DNA of 64,000 nucleotides, from assembly GCF_047324175.1 (NCBI RefSeq), contig NZ_CP178732.1, positions 4,712,001 to 4,776,000 of the forward strand, given 5' to 3'. Made by a program: the position numbers and the translations under genes. This DNA is from Acerihabitans sp015654925. GTDB taxonomy: Bacteria; Pseudomonadota; Gammaproteobacteria; Enterobacterales; Enterobacteriaceae. Shown here one piece after another: positions 25,972-34,055 of the stretch. The notes beneath the pieces were generated by a model. That model was not told where the DNA came from and made no database searches. It saw nothing but the letters and a program-made list of their open reading frames with translations. Numbering within the stretch: the first letter of the stretch is position 1; the number at the start of each line of letters is the position of its first letter.

Positions 25972-27093
25972 TTAATTTTGTTCATAATGCCGGATCAGAT
26001 CCCGATCAATTTCTATTCCAAGACCAGGCTGATTGGGTACCGGAATAAACGGCCCGATGACTAAATCGGATAATTGCTCCCGGAAAACATTGGGTGCCCG
26101 GTCCAGTTCAAGCAAGGGTCGTTCTTTAACACAAGAGGGGACCGCCAGCGGGATAGCGGAAATCAGATGCAGCGTGGCGGCCAAGGAAATAGCCGATCCC
26201 CACAAATGGGGGTAACAGTCGACGCCGTGGGCGCTTGCCAGCATGGCTACATTTAACGCTTCGCTCAACCCGCCGCAGGCGGCGACATCGGGTTGCACGA
26301 TATCCACACAGCGCTGCTCAAGCAATGGTCTGAATCCAAAGCGGGTAAATTCCGATTCACCGCCGGCGATGCGCATGTTTAATGCGCTTCTGACTTCTTG
26401 ATATCCCTGAAAATCATCGGGTAGCACCGGCTCTTCAAACCACGCTATATTATGTTCTTCAACAGAATGACCAAATTGAATGGCTTCACGCACGGTATAG
26501 GCGCGGTTGGAGTCTATCGCCAGGCTGGCATCCGGCCCGATTAGCCGCCGCACTTCAGCCACCCGCGCGGCGTCCTGACGCGGCGTTTTACCGCCGACTT
26601 TCATTTTGTATGCCTGAAACCCCTGCTGCATAGAGACTTCGGCGTCTTGTTCCAAAGAATACCGCGCGTCGTCCGAGTAATAAAAGGAGGAGGCATAGGC
26701 CTTGATGGGCTCATCGGCGGCTCCGCCTAATAATTTGGCAATGGGCTGTCCCAACGCCTTGCCGAAAATGTCCCATAACGCGATATCGATACCCGACAGA
26801 GCTGAAATGGCGATCCCTTTGCGGCCAAACTCGCGGGTACGATTGTATAAATTTTCCCATATGCGCGCGCGTTGCATCGGATCTTGGCCGGTTAATAATG
26901 GCGCGAACAATTCGTTAATCAGAGCAGCATTAGCCCGGGCAGGACCAAAACATTCCCCCCAGCCGATAATGCCCCCGTCGGTTATGATTTCCACCAAGCA
27001 ACCCGCCCGGCTGTTCCATAACCACTGGGACATACCGAACTGAGTCTCCAATTTTTGTACCACGACATGGGTCTTGATTTCTTGTATACGCAT
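25972..27093 (-). CDS. Mandelate racemase/enolase-superfamily sugar-acid enzyme (galactarolactone cycloisomerase-like)
   Basis: The 373-aa protein belongs to the mandelate racemase subgroup of the enolase superfamily. Visible catalytic elements are Lys163-Met-Lys165 (KMKVGG), metal ligands Asp194 (AIDSNRAY), Glu220/221 (WFEEPV) and Glu246 (AGGESEF), and His296 (YPHLWGS). GWGECFGPARANAA and VDIVQPDVAACGGLSEA recall galactarolactone cycloisomerase of Agrobacterium, but acid-sugar dehydratases share much of this. The substrate is therefore tentative: an aldarate lactone or acid sugar. It is preceded by a perfect 20-bp operator and followed by a transporter. Confidence 0.85.
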   Translation of the reverse strand: MRIQEIKTHVVVQKLETQFGMSQWLWNSRAGCLVEIITDGGIIGWGECFGPARANAALINELFAPLLTGQDPMQRARIWENLYNRTREFGRKGIAISALSGIDIALWDIFGKALGQPIAKLLGGAADEPIKAYASSFYYSDDARYSLEQDAEVSMQQGFQAYKMKVGGKTPRQDAARVAEVRRLIGPDASLAIDSNRAYTVREAIQFGHSVEEHNIAWFEEPVLPDDFQGYQEVRSALNMRIAGGESEFTRFGFRPLLEQRCVDIVQPDVAACGGLSEALNVAMLASAHGVDCYPHLWGSAISLAATLHLISAIPLAVPSCVKERPLLELDRAPNVFREQLSDLVIGPFIPVPNQPGLGIEIDRDLIRHYEQN

Positions 27094-27107
27094 AAGTGGC
27101 TCCTAAT

Positions 27108-27127
27108 TAAGGTAATCGATTACCTTA
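27108..27127. promoter_or_regulatory. LacI-family operator upstream of the sugar-acid operon
   Basis: TAAGGTAATCGATTACCTTA is a perfect 20-bp palindrome with a central CG, the symmetry expected of a LacI/GalR-type site. It lies 15 bp before the enzyme gene. The 14-bp core recurs at 28183-28196. Confidence 0.85.
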
Positions 27128-27140
27128 TTTTTTAAAAAAA

Positions 27141-28169
27141 TTAATTGATCGTCGAATCTCTGGCAATGAGCTGAACGGGTAATTCCAGTGACTCCAGGTC
27201 GATATTTTCATTATTTTGCAAAAGACTGGTTATCAGCTTTTTGGCCGCAAAAGCGCCTATTTGATAGGTAGGCTGTGAAATTACCGTCAGGCTGGGGTTC
27301 GTCACGGATGACCATTCGGTGTCGTCGAAGCCGATAAAAAGGAAATCAGCGGGAATAGTGCGATTTAACTGTTTTACGGCCTTGAGCACCGCCAGCGACA
27401 AGATGCCGTTGGTCGCAATAATCCCCAAGCTATCGGCGCTATTTTTCTTCTCAAAAATATCGCTAAGAACCTCGGCTACCCGATCTATTTGTATTTTTTC
27501 GATAATATGGACGTCGCTTTTAATATTATCCAGATTGGCTTGACTGGTCAGCGCGAGAAACGCCCCGACGCGTTCTATCCTGGGGCTGATGCGATTGGTG
27601 GGCGGGCTCAGCAATATCAAAGAATTACATCTTTTTTCCAATAGATGGTCGACCGCTAGCGCAACGCCTTGAAAGTTATCAATGGAGACCGAATTTACCG
27701 TTTTGCCGTTCTTGCTGATTTTCCGCCCGACCAGCACCACCGGGATTTCGGCAGCGAGATTAACAATGAGTTCATCGTTGCCGCCGGTGGTATTAATCAC
27801 AAAGCCGTCCACCCGCTTGGCCATCATCATCTCGACGAATTCACTTTCTTTTAACGGGGACTCTTTGGAATTACACACAAAAATGGTATAGCCAAACTCG
27901 GCGCAAGCTTCTTCGATGCCTTGTAAAATGGCAATGGAATAGGGGTTGAGGATATCGGACAAGATAACCGCGATGGTATTGCTTTTAGTGCTGCGCAGAC
28001 TGCGCGCCACATCATTGGGCTTATAATCCATCGACTTAATGACTTTTTCAATGCGCAGCCGCGTATTTTCGCCCATGGATTGGAATTTGCCATTCAGATA
28101 GCGCGACACCGTGGCGGTGGAGACTCCCGCTGCTAATGCCACATCGCGAATTGCTATTTGTTTTTTCAT
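27141..28169 (-). CDS. LacI-family transcriptional regulator
   Basis: The 342-aa protein has an N-terminal LacI helix-turn-helix IAIRDVALAAGVSTATVSRYLNG (about 5-27). The hinge helix KPNDVARSLRSTKSNTIAVI follows, then a periplasmic-binding-like ligand domain (about 60-342) with GFDDTEWSSVTNPSLTVISQP. I start at the ATG at 28169; a GTG two codons upstream (28175) is also in frame. The gene is AT-richer than the neighbouring housekeeping genes, so transfer is likely. Identical operator cores lie upstream of itself and of the enzyme gene, so it probably regulates itself and the operon, with an acid sugar as inducer. Confidence 0.92.
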   Translation of the reverse strand: MKKQIAIRDVALAAGVSTATVSRYLNGKFQSMGENTRLRIEKVIKSMDYKPNDVARSLRSTKSNTIAVILSDILNPYSIAILQGIEEACAEFGYTIFVCNSKESPLKESEFVEMMMAKRVDGFVINTTGGNDELIVNLAAEIPVVLVGRKISKNGKTVNSVSIDNFQGVALAVDHLLEKRCNSLILLSPPTNRISPRIERVGAFLALTSQANLDNIKSDVHIIEKIQIDRVAEVLSDIFEKKNSADSLGIIATNGILSLAVLKAVKQLNRTIPADFLFIGFDDTEWSSVTNPSLTVISQPTYQIGAFAAKKLITSLLQNNENIDLESLELPVQLIARDSTIN

Positions 28170-28182
28170 ACGCACTTATTGA

Positions 28183-28196
28183 GGTAATCGATTACC
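28183..28196. promoter_or_regulatory. LacI-family operator upstream of the regulator gene
   Basis: GGTAATCGATTACC is a perfect 14-bp palindrome, identical to the core of the site at 27108-27127. It lies 13 bp before the regulator's start, which indicates autoregulation. Confidence 0.85.
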
Positions 28197-28272
28197 CAAA
28201 TGTTAGCCCGCTTCCAGAACGTAAAACCGTGATCTCATTCTCACTACTGATTGGCGGAGCGAAATTTTAAGC

Positions 28273-28302
28273 AAAAAAATCCCCGGCCAGCCGGCCGGGG
28301 AT
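28273..28302 (-). terminator. Intrinsic terminator of dnaKJ
   Basis: A 10-bp perfect stem (28279-28288 with 28293-28302, ATCCCCGGCC/GGCCGGGGAT) has a 4-base loop. Six or more T follow on the minus strand (28273-28278). It lies directly downstream of dnaJ. Confidence 0.9.
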
Positions 28303-28328
28303 TCGTAATACCGATCGAAACGCGGTAA

Positions 28329-29465
28329 TCAGCGCGTCAGATCGTCAAAAAATTTCTTCACGCCGTCCAGAAAACTTTTTGACCGCGGGCTATTTTGTTC
28401 GCCGCTCGGTCCGCCAAAACTTTCTTCCAGTTCGCGCAGCAGCTGTTTTTGCTTTTCGTTAAGCTTGACCGGGGTTTCCACCACCACCCGGCACAGCAGG
28501 TCGCCCTGACTGCCGCCGCGCACGGATTTAACGCCTTTGCCGCGCATACGGAATAGCTTGCCGGTTTGCGTTTCGGCGGGCACCTTCAGTTTGACCCGGC
28601 CGTCCAGGGTAGGGACTTCGATTTCACCGCCCAGGGCCGCCATGGCGAAATTAATCGGCACTTCGCAAAACAGGTTGTTCTCTTCGCGTTCAAAAATGGG
28701 ATGCTGGCGCACCTGAACCTGAACGTAAAGATCGCCGGCCGGCGCACCTTGCTCCCCCGCTTCGCCTTCGCCCGACAGGCGGATGCGATCGCCGGTATCC
28801 ACGCCGGCGGGAATCTTCACCGACAGGGTTTTGGATTTCTCTACCCGACCGTGTCCATGACATTTATGACAGGGTTCTTTGATGATTTTACCGTGTCCCT
28901 GGCAGGTGGGACAGGCTTGCTGCACCGCAAAAAAGCCCTGGCGCATCTGCACCTGGCCGGAGCCGTGGCAGGTGGGACAGGTAATGGGCGACGTGCCCGG
29001 TTTAGCGCCGCTGCCGTGGCAGACGTCGCACTCTTCCAGGGCCGGAATGCGGATCTCCTTGGTTACGCCGCGCACCGCTTCCTCAAGGGTAAGCTCCATG
29101 TTGTAGCGCAAATCCGAACCGCGGCTGGCGCGCTGGCGTCGGCCGCCGCCAAAGATATCGCCGAATACATCGCCGAAAATATCGGTGAAATCCGCCCCGC
29201 CGGCGGCGCCGCCGCCATAACCCCCGCCCATGCCGCCCTGTTCGAAAGCGGCGTGGCCATACTGGTCATACGCGGCGCGTTTTTGCGGGTCGGTCAGAAT
29301 CTCATAGGCTTCTTTTGCTTCTTTGAATTTTGCTTCGGCTTCGGCATTCCCTGGGTTACGATCCGGGTGGAATTTCATCGCCAGGCGTTTATAGGCCTTT
29401 TTGATTTCACGCTCTTCCGCATCCCGGGAAAGGCCTAAAATCTCGTAATAGTCTGTTTTCGCCAT
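28329..29465 (-). CDS. dnaJ: Chaperone protein DnaJ
   Basis: Hsp40 co-chaperone that delivers unfolded clients to DnaK and stimulates its ATPase. The 378 aa (E. coli 376) show the J domain with HPD at 33-35 and a Gly/Phe-rich linker (GGMGGGYGGGAAGG). Four CxxCxGxG zinc-finger repeats begin at CDVCHGSGAKPG, followed by the C-terminal substrate domain. It is downstream of dnaK with a hairpin in the 108-bp gap. Confidence 0.98.
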   Translation of the reverse strand: MAKTDYYEILGLSRDAEEREIKKAYKRLAMKFHPDRNPGNAEAEAKFKEAKEAYEILTDPQKRAAYDQYGHAAFEQGGMGGGYGGGAAGGADFTDIFGDVFGDIFGGGRRQRASRGSDLRYNMELTLEEAVRGVTKEIRIPALEECDVCHGSGAKPGTSPITCPTCHGSGQVQMRQGFFAVQQACPTCQGHGKIIKEPCHKCHGHGRVEKSKTLSVKIPAGVDTGDRIRLSGEGEAGEQGAPAGDLYVQVQVRQHPIFEREENNLFCEVPINFAMAALGGEIEVPTLDGRVKLKVPAETQTGKLFRMRGKGVKSVRGGSQGDLLCRVVVETPVKLNEKQKQLLRELEESFGGPSGEQNSPRSKSFLDGVKKFFDDLTR

Positions 29466-29492
29466 TGTCTCTTCCTGCCCTCAACATGCTTA

Positions 29493-29522
29493 CACGGGCG
29501 TAAGGTTTCCCCGACGCCCGTG
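29493..29522 (-). other. Hairpin in the dnaK-dnaJ intergenic region
   Basis: CACGGGCGT (29493-29501) pairs with ACGCCCGTG (29514-29522), a 9-bp perfect stem with a 12-base loop and no clean T-run. It probably lowers dnaJ expression relative to dnaK by partial termination or by protecting the dnaK mRNA. Confidence 0.6.
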
Positions 29523-29573
29523 CCTGTTGCCAACCACGATATTATTTATCGCCGCTGTGCCCTATCAGGGCGA

Positions 29574-31496
29574 TTATTTTTTATCTTTAACTTCTTCAAA
29601 TTCGGCGTCGACCACGTCGTCATCTTTCTTGCCTTCGGCGGCGGCTTCAGCGCCCGCTTCGGCAGCGCCGGCCTGGGCCGCCTGCTGCTGGGCCACTTCA
29701 AGCAATTTGCCGGATACTTGGATCAGCGCCTGCATCTTCGCTTCGATATCGGCCTTGTCTTCGCCCTTCAGGGCGGTTTCCAGGGCGCTCAGCGCGGTTT
29801 CAATCGCCTTTTTATCGTCGGCGGGCAGCTTGTCGCCGGCTTCTTCCAGCTGTTTACGGGTGCTGTGCACCTGATGATCGGCCTGGTTGCGGGTCTGCAC
29901 CAGCTCTTCAAACTTGCGATCCGCTTCCGCGTTGGCTTCGGCTTCCCGCACCATTTTCTGGATTTCATCTTCGGTCAAGCCGGACGAGGCCTTGATGGTG
30001 ATTTTCTGCTCGCGTCCGCTGTTCTTATCTTTAGCGGAAACATGCAGGATGCCATCGGCGTCGATATCGAAGGTCACTTCGATTTGCGGCGTGCCGCGCA
30101 TGGCCGGGGAAATACCGTCCAGGTTGAACTGGCCGAGAGATTTATTATCCGCGGCGCGTTTACGTTCGCCCTGCAGCACATGGATGGTCACTGCGGACTG
30201 GTTGTCTTCCGCGGTGGAAAACACCTGGCTATGCTTGGTGGGGACGGTGGTATTCTTGCTAATCAGCGTGGTCATCACCCCGCCCATGGTTTCGATACCC
30301 AGGGACAGCGGGCTGACGTCCAGCAGCAGCACGTCCTTCACATCGCCGGCCAATACCCCGCCCTGTACGGCGGCGCCGATAGCCACGGCTTCATCGGGGT
30401 TAACGTCTTTGCGCGGTTCTTTACCGAAAAAGTCGGTTACGGTCTTTTGCACCAGCGGCATACGGGTTTGCCCGCCGACCAGGATCACGTCCTTGATTTC
30501 CCCTACCGACAGTCCGGCGTCTTTCAGCGCCATTTTCAGCGGGTCCATGGTGCGTTTCACCAGGTCTTCAACCAGCGATTCCAGTTTGGCGCGGGTCACT
30601 CTGATATTCATATGTTTCGGGCCGGTGGCGTCCGCCGTGATGTACGGCAGATTCACATCGGTCTGCTGGGCTGAAGACAGCTCGATCTTGGCTTTTTCAG
30701 CGGACTCTTTCAGACGCTGCATGGCCAGCGGGTCGTTGCGCAGGTCGATGCCCTGGTCTTTCTTGAATTCATCAACCAGGTAGTTGATCAGACGGCTATC
30801 GAAATCTTCGCCGCCCAAATGAGTGTCGCCATTGGTGGCCAGCACTTCGAAGGTTTTTTCGCCATCCACATCGTCGATTTCGATGATGGAAATATCGAAG
30901 GTGCCGCCGCCAAGGTCGTAAACCGCGATGGTGCGGTTGCCGGTTTCTTTATCCAGGCCATAGGCCAGCGCCGCGGCGGTCGGTTCGTTAATGATACGTT
31001 TGACTTCCAGGCCTGCGATACGGCCGGCGTCTTTGGTGGCCTGGCGCTGGGCATCGTTAAAGTAGGCCGGTACGGTGATAACCGCTTCGGTGACCGGTTC
31101 GCCCAGGTAGTCTTCCGCCGTTTTTTTCATTTTTTTCAAAATTTCGGCAGAAACCTGCGGGGGCGCCATTTTCTGGCCTTTTACATCCAGCCAGGCATCG
31201 CCGTTATCGGAAGCGATAATTTTGTACGGCATGATGTTGGTGTCACGCTGAACTTCTTCATCCTGAAAACGACGTCCGATCAAACGCTTGATCGCGAACA
31301 ACGTGTTCTGCGGATTAGTAACGGACTGACGTTTAGCTGGCTGGCCAACCAGAATTTCACCGTCCTGCGTGTAAGCAATAATGGAAGGGGTAGTACGATC
31401 GCCTTCGCTGTTTTCCAGCACCCGAGGTTTGGAGCCTTCAATAATTGCGATACAAGAGTTGGTCGTACCCAAGTCGATACCAATAATTTTACCCAT
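29574..31496 (-). CDS. dnaK: Chaperone protein DnaK (Hsp70)
   Basis: ATP-driven chaperone of protein folding and of the heat-shock response. The 640 aa (E. coli 638) show the actin-like ATPase domain beginning GKIIGIDLGTTNSCIA, AVYDLGGGTFDISIIEID, the linker VLLLDVSPLSLGIETMGG and a substrate-binding domain. The C terminus ends in the acidic EFEEVKDKK tail. Two sigma-32-type promoters lie upstream (31546-31574 and 31621-31653). Opposite-strand frames are shadows. Confidence 0.98.
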   Translation of the reverse strand: MGKIIGIDLGTTNSCIAIIEGSKPRVLENSEGDRTTPSIIAYTQDGEILVGQPAKRQSVTNPQNTLFAIKRLIGRRFQDEEVQRDTNIMPYKIIASDNGDAWLDVKGQKMAPPQVSAEILKKMKKTAEDYLGEPVTEAVITVPAYFNDAQRQATKDAGRIAGLEVKRIINEPTAAALAYGLDKETGNRTIAVYDLGGGTFDISIIEIDDVDGEKTFEVLATNGDTHLGGEDFDSRLINYLVDEFKKDQGIDLRNDPLAMQRLKESAEKAKIELSSAQQTDVNLPYITADATGPKHMNIRVTRAKLESLVEDLVKRTMDPLKMALKDAGLSVGEIKDVILVGGQTRMPLVQKTVTDFFGKEPRKDVNPDEAVAIGAAVQGGVLAGDVKDVLLLDVSPLSLGIETMGGVMTTLISKNTTVPTKHSQVFSTAEDNQSAVTIHVLQGERKRAADNKSLGQFNLDGISPAMRGTPQIEVTFDIDADGILHVSAKDKNSGREQKITIKASSGLTEDEIQKMVREAEANAEADRKFEELVQTRNQADHQVHSTRKQLEEAGDKLPADDKKAIETALSALETALKGEDKADIEAKMQALIQVSGKLLEVAQQQAAQAGAAEAGAEAAAEGKKDDDVVDAEFEEVKDKK

Positions 31497-31545
31497 CTAA
31501 ACATCTCCACTAAAAAGTCATAAATTCATTGTGGTCGTAGACCTG

Positions 31546-31574
31546 ATATGTGGCCGGATAACTCTTTTTTCAAG
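31546..31574 (-). promoter_or_regulatory. Second sigma-32-type promoter of dnaKJ
   Basis: On the minus strand CTTGAAA (31568-31574), 14 bp, then CCACATAT (31546-31553). The -35 is a perfect heat-shock match and the -10 departs slightly from CCCCATNT. It is placed like E. coli dnaK P2. Confidence 0.6.
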
Positions 31575-31620
31575 CTATCGGCACCGTTTTATTTGCAGGT
31601 TAAACAACGTTGGTTGCAAA

Positions 31621-31653
31621 TAAGATGGGGCCGCGGCGCCGCGCATCAAGGGG
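31621..31653 (-). promoter_or_regulatory. Sigma-32 heat-shock promoter of dnaKJ
   Basis: On the minus strand CCCCTTGATG (31644-31653), a 13-bp GC-only spacer, and CCCCATCTTA (31621-31630). Both boxes match the heat-shock consensus and the E. coli dnaK P1 elements. Further upstream to 31790 the region is AT-rich with no gene. Confidence 0.88.
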
Positions 31654-31790
31654 AGGGAGGAAAAAAAAAGCGGGATTTTCATGCTCGCCCGCGTCGGCGA
31701 AAGAGAAAAAGCATCACAATTCAATTTATTTCATTGAATTTAAATGAATTTAATAAAAGATCGCGCTAACATTCCATCGGATGGCAGAAA

Positions 31791-31823
31791 ATCGCCCGCG
31801 CGAAAAAAATTCGCCCGGGCGAT
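31791..31823 (-). terminator. Hairpin/terminator downstream of the MHS-type transporter
   Basis: Arms 31791-31804 and 31810-31823 (ATCGCCCGCGCGAA against TTCGCCCGGGCGAT) form a 14-bp stem with one mismatch and a 5-base loop. A short T-run follows on the minus strand. It lies 12 bp past the transporter stop. Confidence 0.7.
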
Positions 31824-31834
31824 GAAAAAACCGG

Positions 31835-33151
31835 TCAGGCGGCTGAATTGATCCGATCGGCCTGCGGTAATTTACGCCGCAGCCCGCAAGGCAGGCAAAT
31901 ACCGAGCACCACGCCCATGGCGGCGAGCCCCATCACATACCAGGACGGCGCCATGGGCGTGACCCGCATCAGCATGGTAACGGCAATCGGCGTCAGTCCG
32001 CCGAAAATGGCATAAGCGACGTTATAGGAAAATGAAATCCCGCTAAAACGCACCGCGGCGGGAAACGCATGCACCATAACGTAGGGAACCCCGCCCACCA
32101 CGCCGACGCTCAAACCGGCCAGGGCATAAGTCATAAACAACTGCGCCGGATGATGGGCGCCGGTATGGTAAAACAGCCAACTGAAGATGCCGAGCAGCGT
32201 ACAACCGATAATAAAGGTTTTGCCCGCGCCATAGCGGTCGATGACGGCGCCGGTGATGATGCAGCCGACGGCAAGCGCGATGATGGCCACGCAGTTGGCC
32301 CGCAGGGCCAGCGAGGGGGATACGCCCAGCTGCTGTTGCAGCCACAATGGCGCCATCAGGATCACCACCACAATCCCGGCGGACAGCAGCCAGGTCAGCA
32401 GCATGGAAATCGCCACCGCGGTTTTATGGTTGGTGACCACCGATTTCAGCGGCAGCTCTTGCGCCAGCGCCTGGCGGCTTTGCATCTCGATAAATACCGG
32501 CGTTTCCCGTAGCCAGCGCCGCAGGTACATGGCCACCAAGCCAAACAGGCCGCCAAGAAAGAACGGTATCCGCCATCCTCCCTGGTCTATGCCCTGGGGG
32601 GTCATAAAGGTATTGAGCAAGGTGGCGATAAACGACCCCAGCAGAATACCGATGGTCAGGCCGGCGGTTAAGGTACCGCAGGCGAAACCGATACGCCGCT
32701 GGGGCACATGTTCGGCCACGAATACCCAGGCTCCCGGCACTTCGCCGCCGATGGCCGCTCCCTGTAAAATCCGCAACAGCAGTAATAATAACGGCGCGGC
32801 GATGCCCAGGGTGTCATAAATCGGCAACATGCCCATCAGCAAGGTGGGCAGCGCCATCAGAAAGATAGACAGGCTGAACATTTTTTTACGGCCGACCTTG
32901 TCGCCGAAATGCGCCATGATAATCCCGCCCAACGGCCGCGCCAGATAGCCGGCGGCAAAAATACCGAAGGTTTGCATTTGACGCAGCCAATCGGGTAAAT
33001 CCGGCGGGAAAAACAGTTTGCCGATCGTCGCGGCGAAAAAAACGAAGATAATAAAATCGTAAAATTCCAGCGCGCCGCCCAGGGCCGCCAGCGACAGCGT
33101 TTTATAATCCTGTCGGTTTAAGCGACGTTGGTGATCGACATGCATATTCAT
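31835..33151 (-). CDS. MFS transporter, metabolite:H+ symporter (MHS)-type
   Basis: The 438-aa protein has about twelve membrane helices and MHS-family motifs: ALGGALEFYDFIIFVFFA in helix 1, RPLGGIIMAHFGDKVGRKKMF in loop 2-3, RILQGAAIGGEVPGAWVFVAEH in helix 4 and WRIPFFLGGLFGLVAMYLRR. Members take up organic acids, osmolytes or aromatic acids; the substrate is not predictable. It stands between dnaK and mog, where E. coli has satP-yaaW-yaaI, so it replaces those genes. The start at 33151 (MNMHVDHQRR) lacks a clear ribosome site; 33145 is an alternative. Confidence 0.85.
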   Translation of the reverse strand: MNMHVDHQRRLNRQDYKTLSLAALGGALEFYDFIIFVFFAATIGKLFFPPDLPDWLRQMQTFGIFAAGYLARPLGGIIMAHFGDKVGRKKMFSLSIFLMALPTLLMGMLPIYDTLGIAAPLLLLLLRILQGAAIGGEVPGAWVFVAEHVPQRRIGFACGTLTAGLTIGILLGSFIATLLNTFMTPQGIDQGGWRIPFFLGGLFGLVAMYLRRWLRETPVFIEMQSRQALAQELPLKSVVTNHKTAVAISMLLTWLLSAGIVVVILMAPLWLQQQLGVSPSLALRANCVAIIALAVGCIITGAVIDRYGAGKTFIIGCTLLGIFSWLFYHTGAHHPAQLFMTYALAGLSVGVVGGVPYVMVHAFPAAVRFSGISFSYNVAYAIFGGLTPIAVTMLMRVTPMAPSWYVMGLAAMGVVLGICLPCGLRRKLPQADRINSAA

Positions 33152-33280
33152 TTGCGTTGAGCCAGGGGGGATAAGAAAAAAATATATCATACATTGTAAA
33201 GATAAACGTACTGGGTGGAAACAAATTTTCACAACGTCCCGACGGCCGCGCGCCGTCGCGCGCGGCGTTATCGCCGCGGC

Positions 33281-33877
33281 CTACGCGGCGCCGTTTTCCA
33301 CCGGGCGGCTGGCGTTTTTGGGCCGGAAAGCCACGATAATGGCGGGATTGGTGTCCATATAAGGCCCTTCCAGCAGTTGGACGCAATATGGGATGCTGGC
33401 AAAAATGCCGGTAACCACCGCGTTGCCCTGCGCGTCTCTCACCCCTTCCAGGGTTTCTTTAATCGCCCGGGGCTGGCCCGGCAGGTTAAGTATCAGCGCC
33501 TGTTTGCGGATCACCGCCGTCTGGCGTGAAAGTATGGCGGTAGGGACAAAGTGCAGGCTGATCTGGCGCATCTGCTCGCCAAAACCGGGCATTTCCCGAT
33601 CCCCTACGGCCAGGGTCGCGTCCGGGGTGACATCCCGGCGAGCGGGGCCGGTGCCGCCGGTGGTCAATACCAGGTGGCAGCCCGTTTCATCCACCAGATC
33701 CCGCAGGGTCTGTTCAATCAGCGGCTGTTCATCGGGCACCAGGCGGGTTTCAAGCGCGAACGGGGTTATCAGCGCATGAGCCAGCCAATCCTCCAGCGCA
33801 GGGATGCCCCGATCCTGATACACGCCGTTAGCGGCGCGATCTGAAATGGATACCAGACCAATACGGCAAATATTCAT
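33281..33877 (-). CDS. mog: Molybdopterin adenylyltransferase
   Basis: Mog activates molybdopterin with ATP before molybdenum insertion. The 198-aa product (E. coli 195) begins MNICRIGLVSISDRA. It has the signature LVLTTGGTGPARRDVTPDAT and the LNLPGQPRAIKETLEGV segment of the MoaB/Mog fold. The open frame runs further upstream, but the ATG at 33877 after GGAGAT gives the conserved start. Gene order mog-talB is as in E. coli. Confidence 0.96.
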   Translation of the reverse strand: MNICRIGLVSISDRAANGVYQDRGIPALEDWLAHALITPFALETRLVPDEQPLIEQTLRDLVDETGCHLVLTTGGTGPARRDVTPDATLAVGDREMPGFGEQMRQISLHFVPTAILSRQTAVIRKQALILNLPGQPRAIKETLEGVRDAQGNAVVTGIFASIPYCVQLLEGPYMDTNPAIIVAFRPKNASRPVENGAA

Positions 33878-33955
33878 GTTGCATCTCCGGGTAGGCGGTA
33901 TGTGGGCGGCATTTTCACCGAATTCACCTTCATCGGGAAAAGCCCGGACGTCCAA

Positions 33956-33981
33956 CAAAAAACGGCCCGGTTAACGGGCCG
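33956..33981 (-). terminator. Intrinsic terminator of talB
   Basis: On the minus strand CGGCCCG, a short loop and CGGGCCG (plus-strand arms 33963-33969 and 33975-33981) are followed by six T. It lies between talB and mog. Confidence 0.85.
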
Positions 33982-34055
33982 CTCAAGTTTGCCGGCGGCC
34001 GGCCCGGGCGGGTGCGCCGCATGCCAGCTACCGGCTGCGCGATAAAGATGCCCGC

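Noticed and set aside
31548..31769. 73-aa plus-strand frame across the dnaK promoter region
   Set aside because: It overlaps both sigma-32 promoter elements and has a highly biased Lys/Arg composition.
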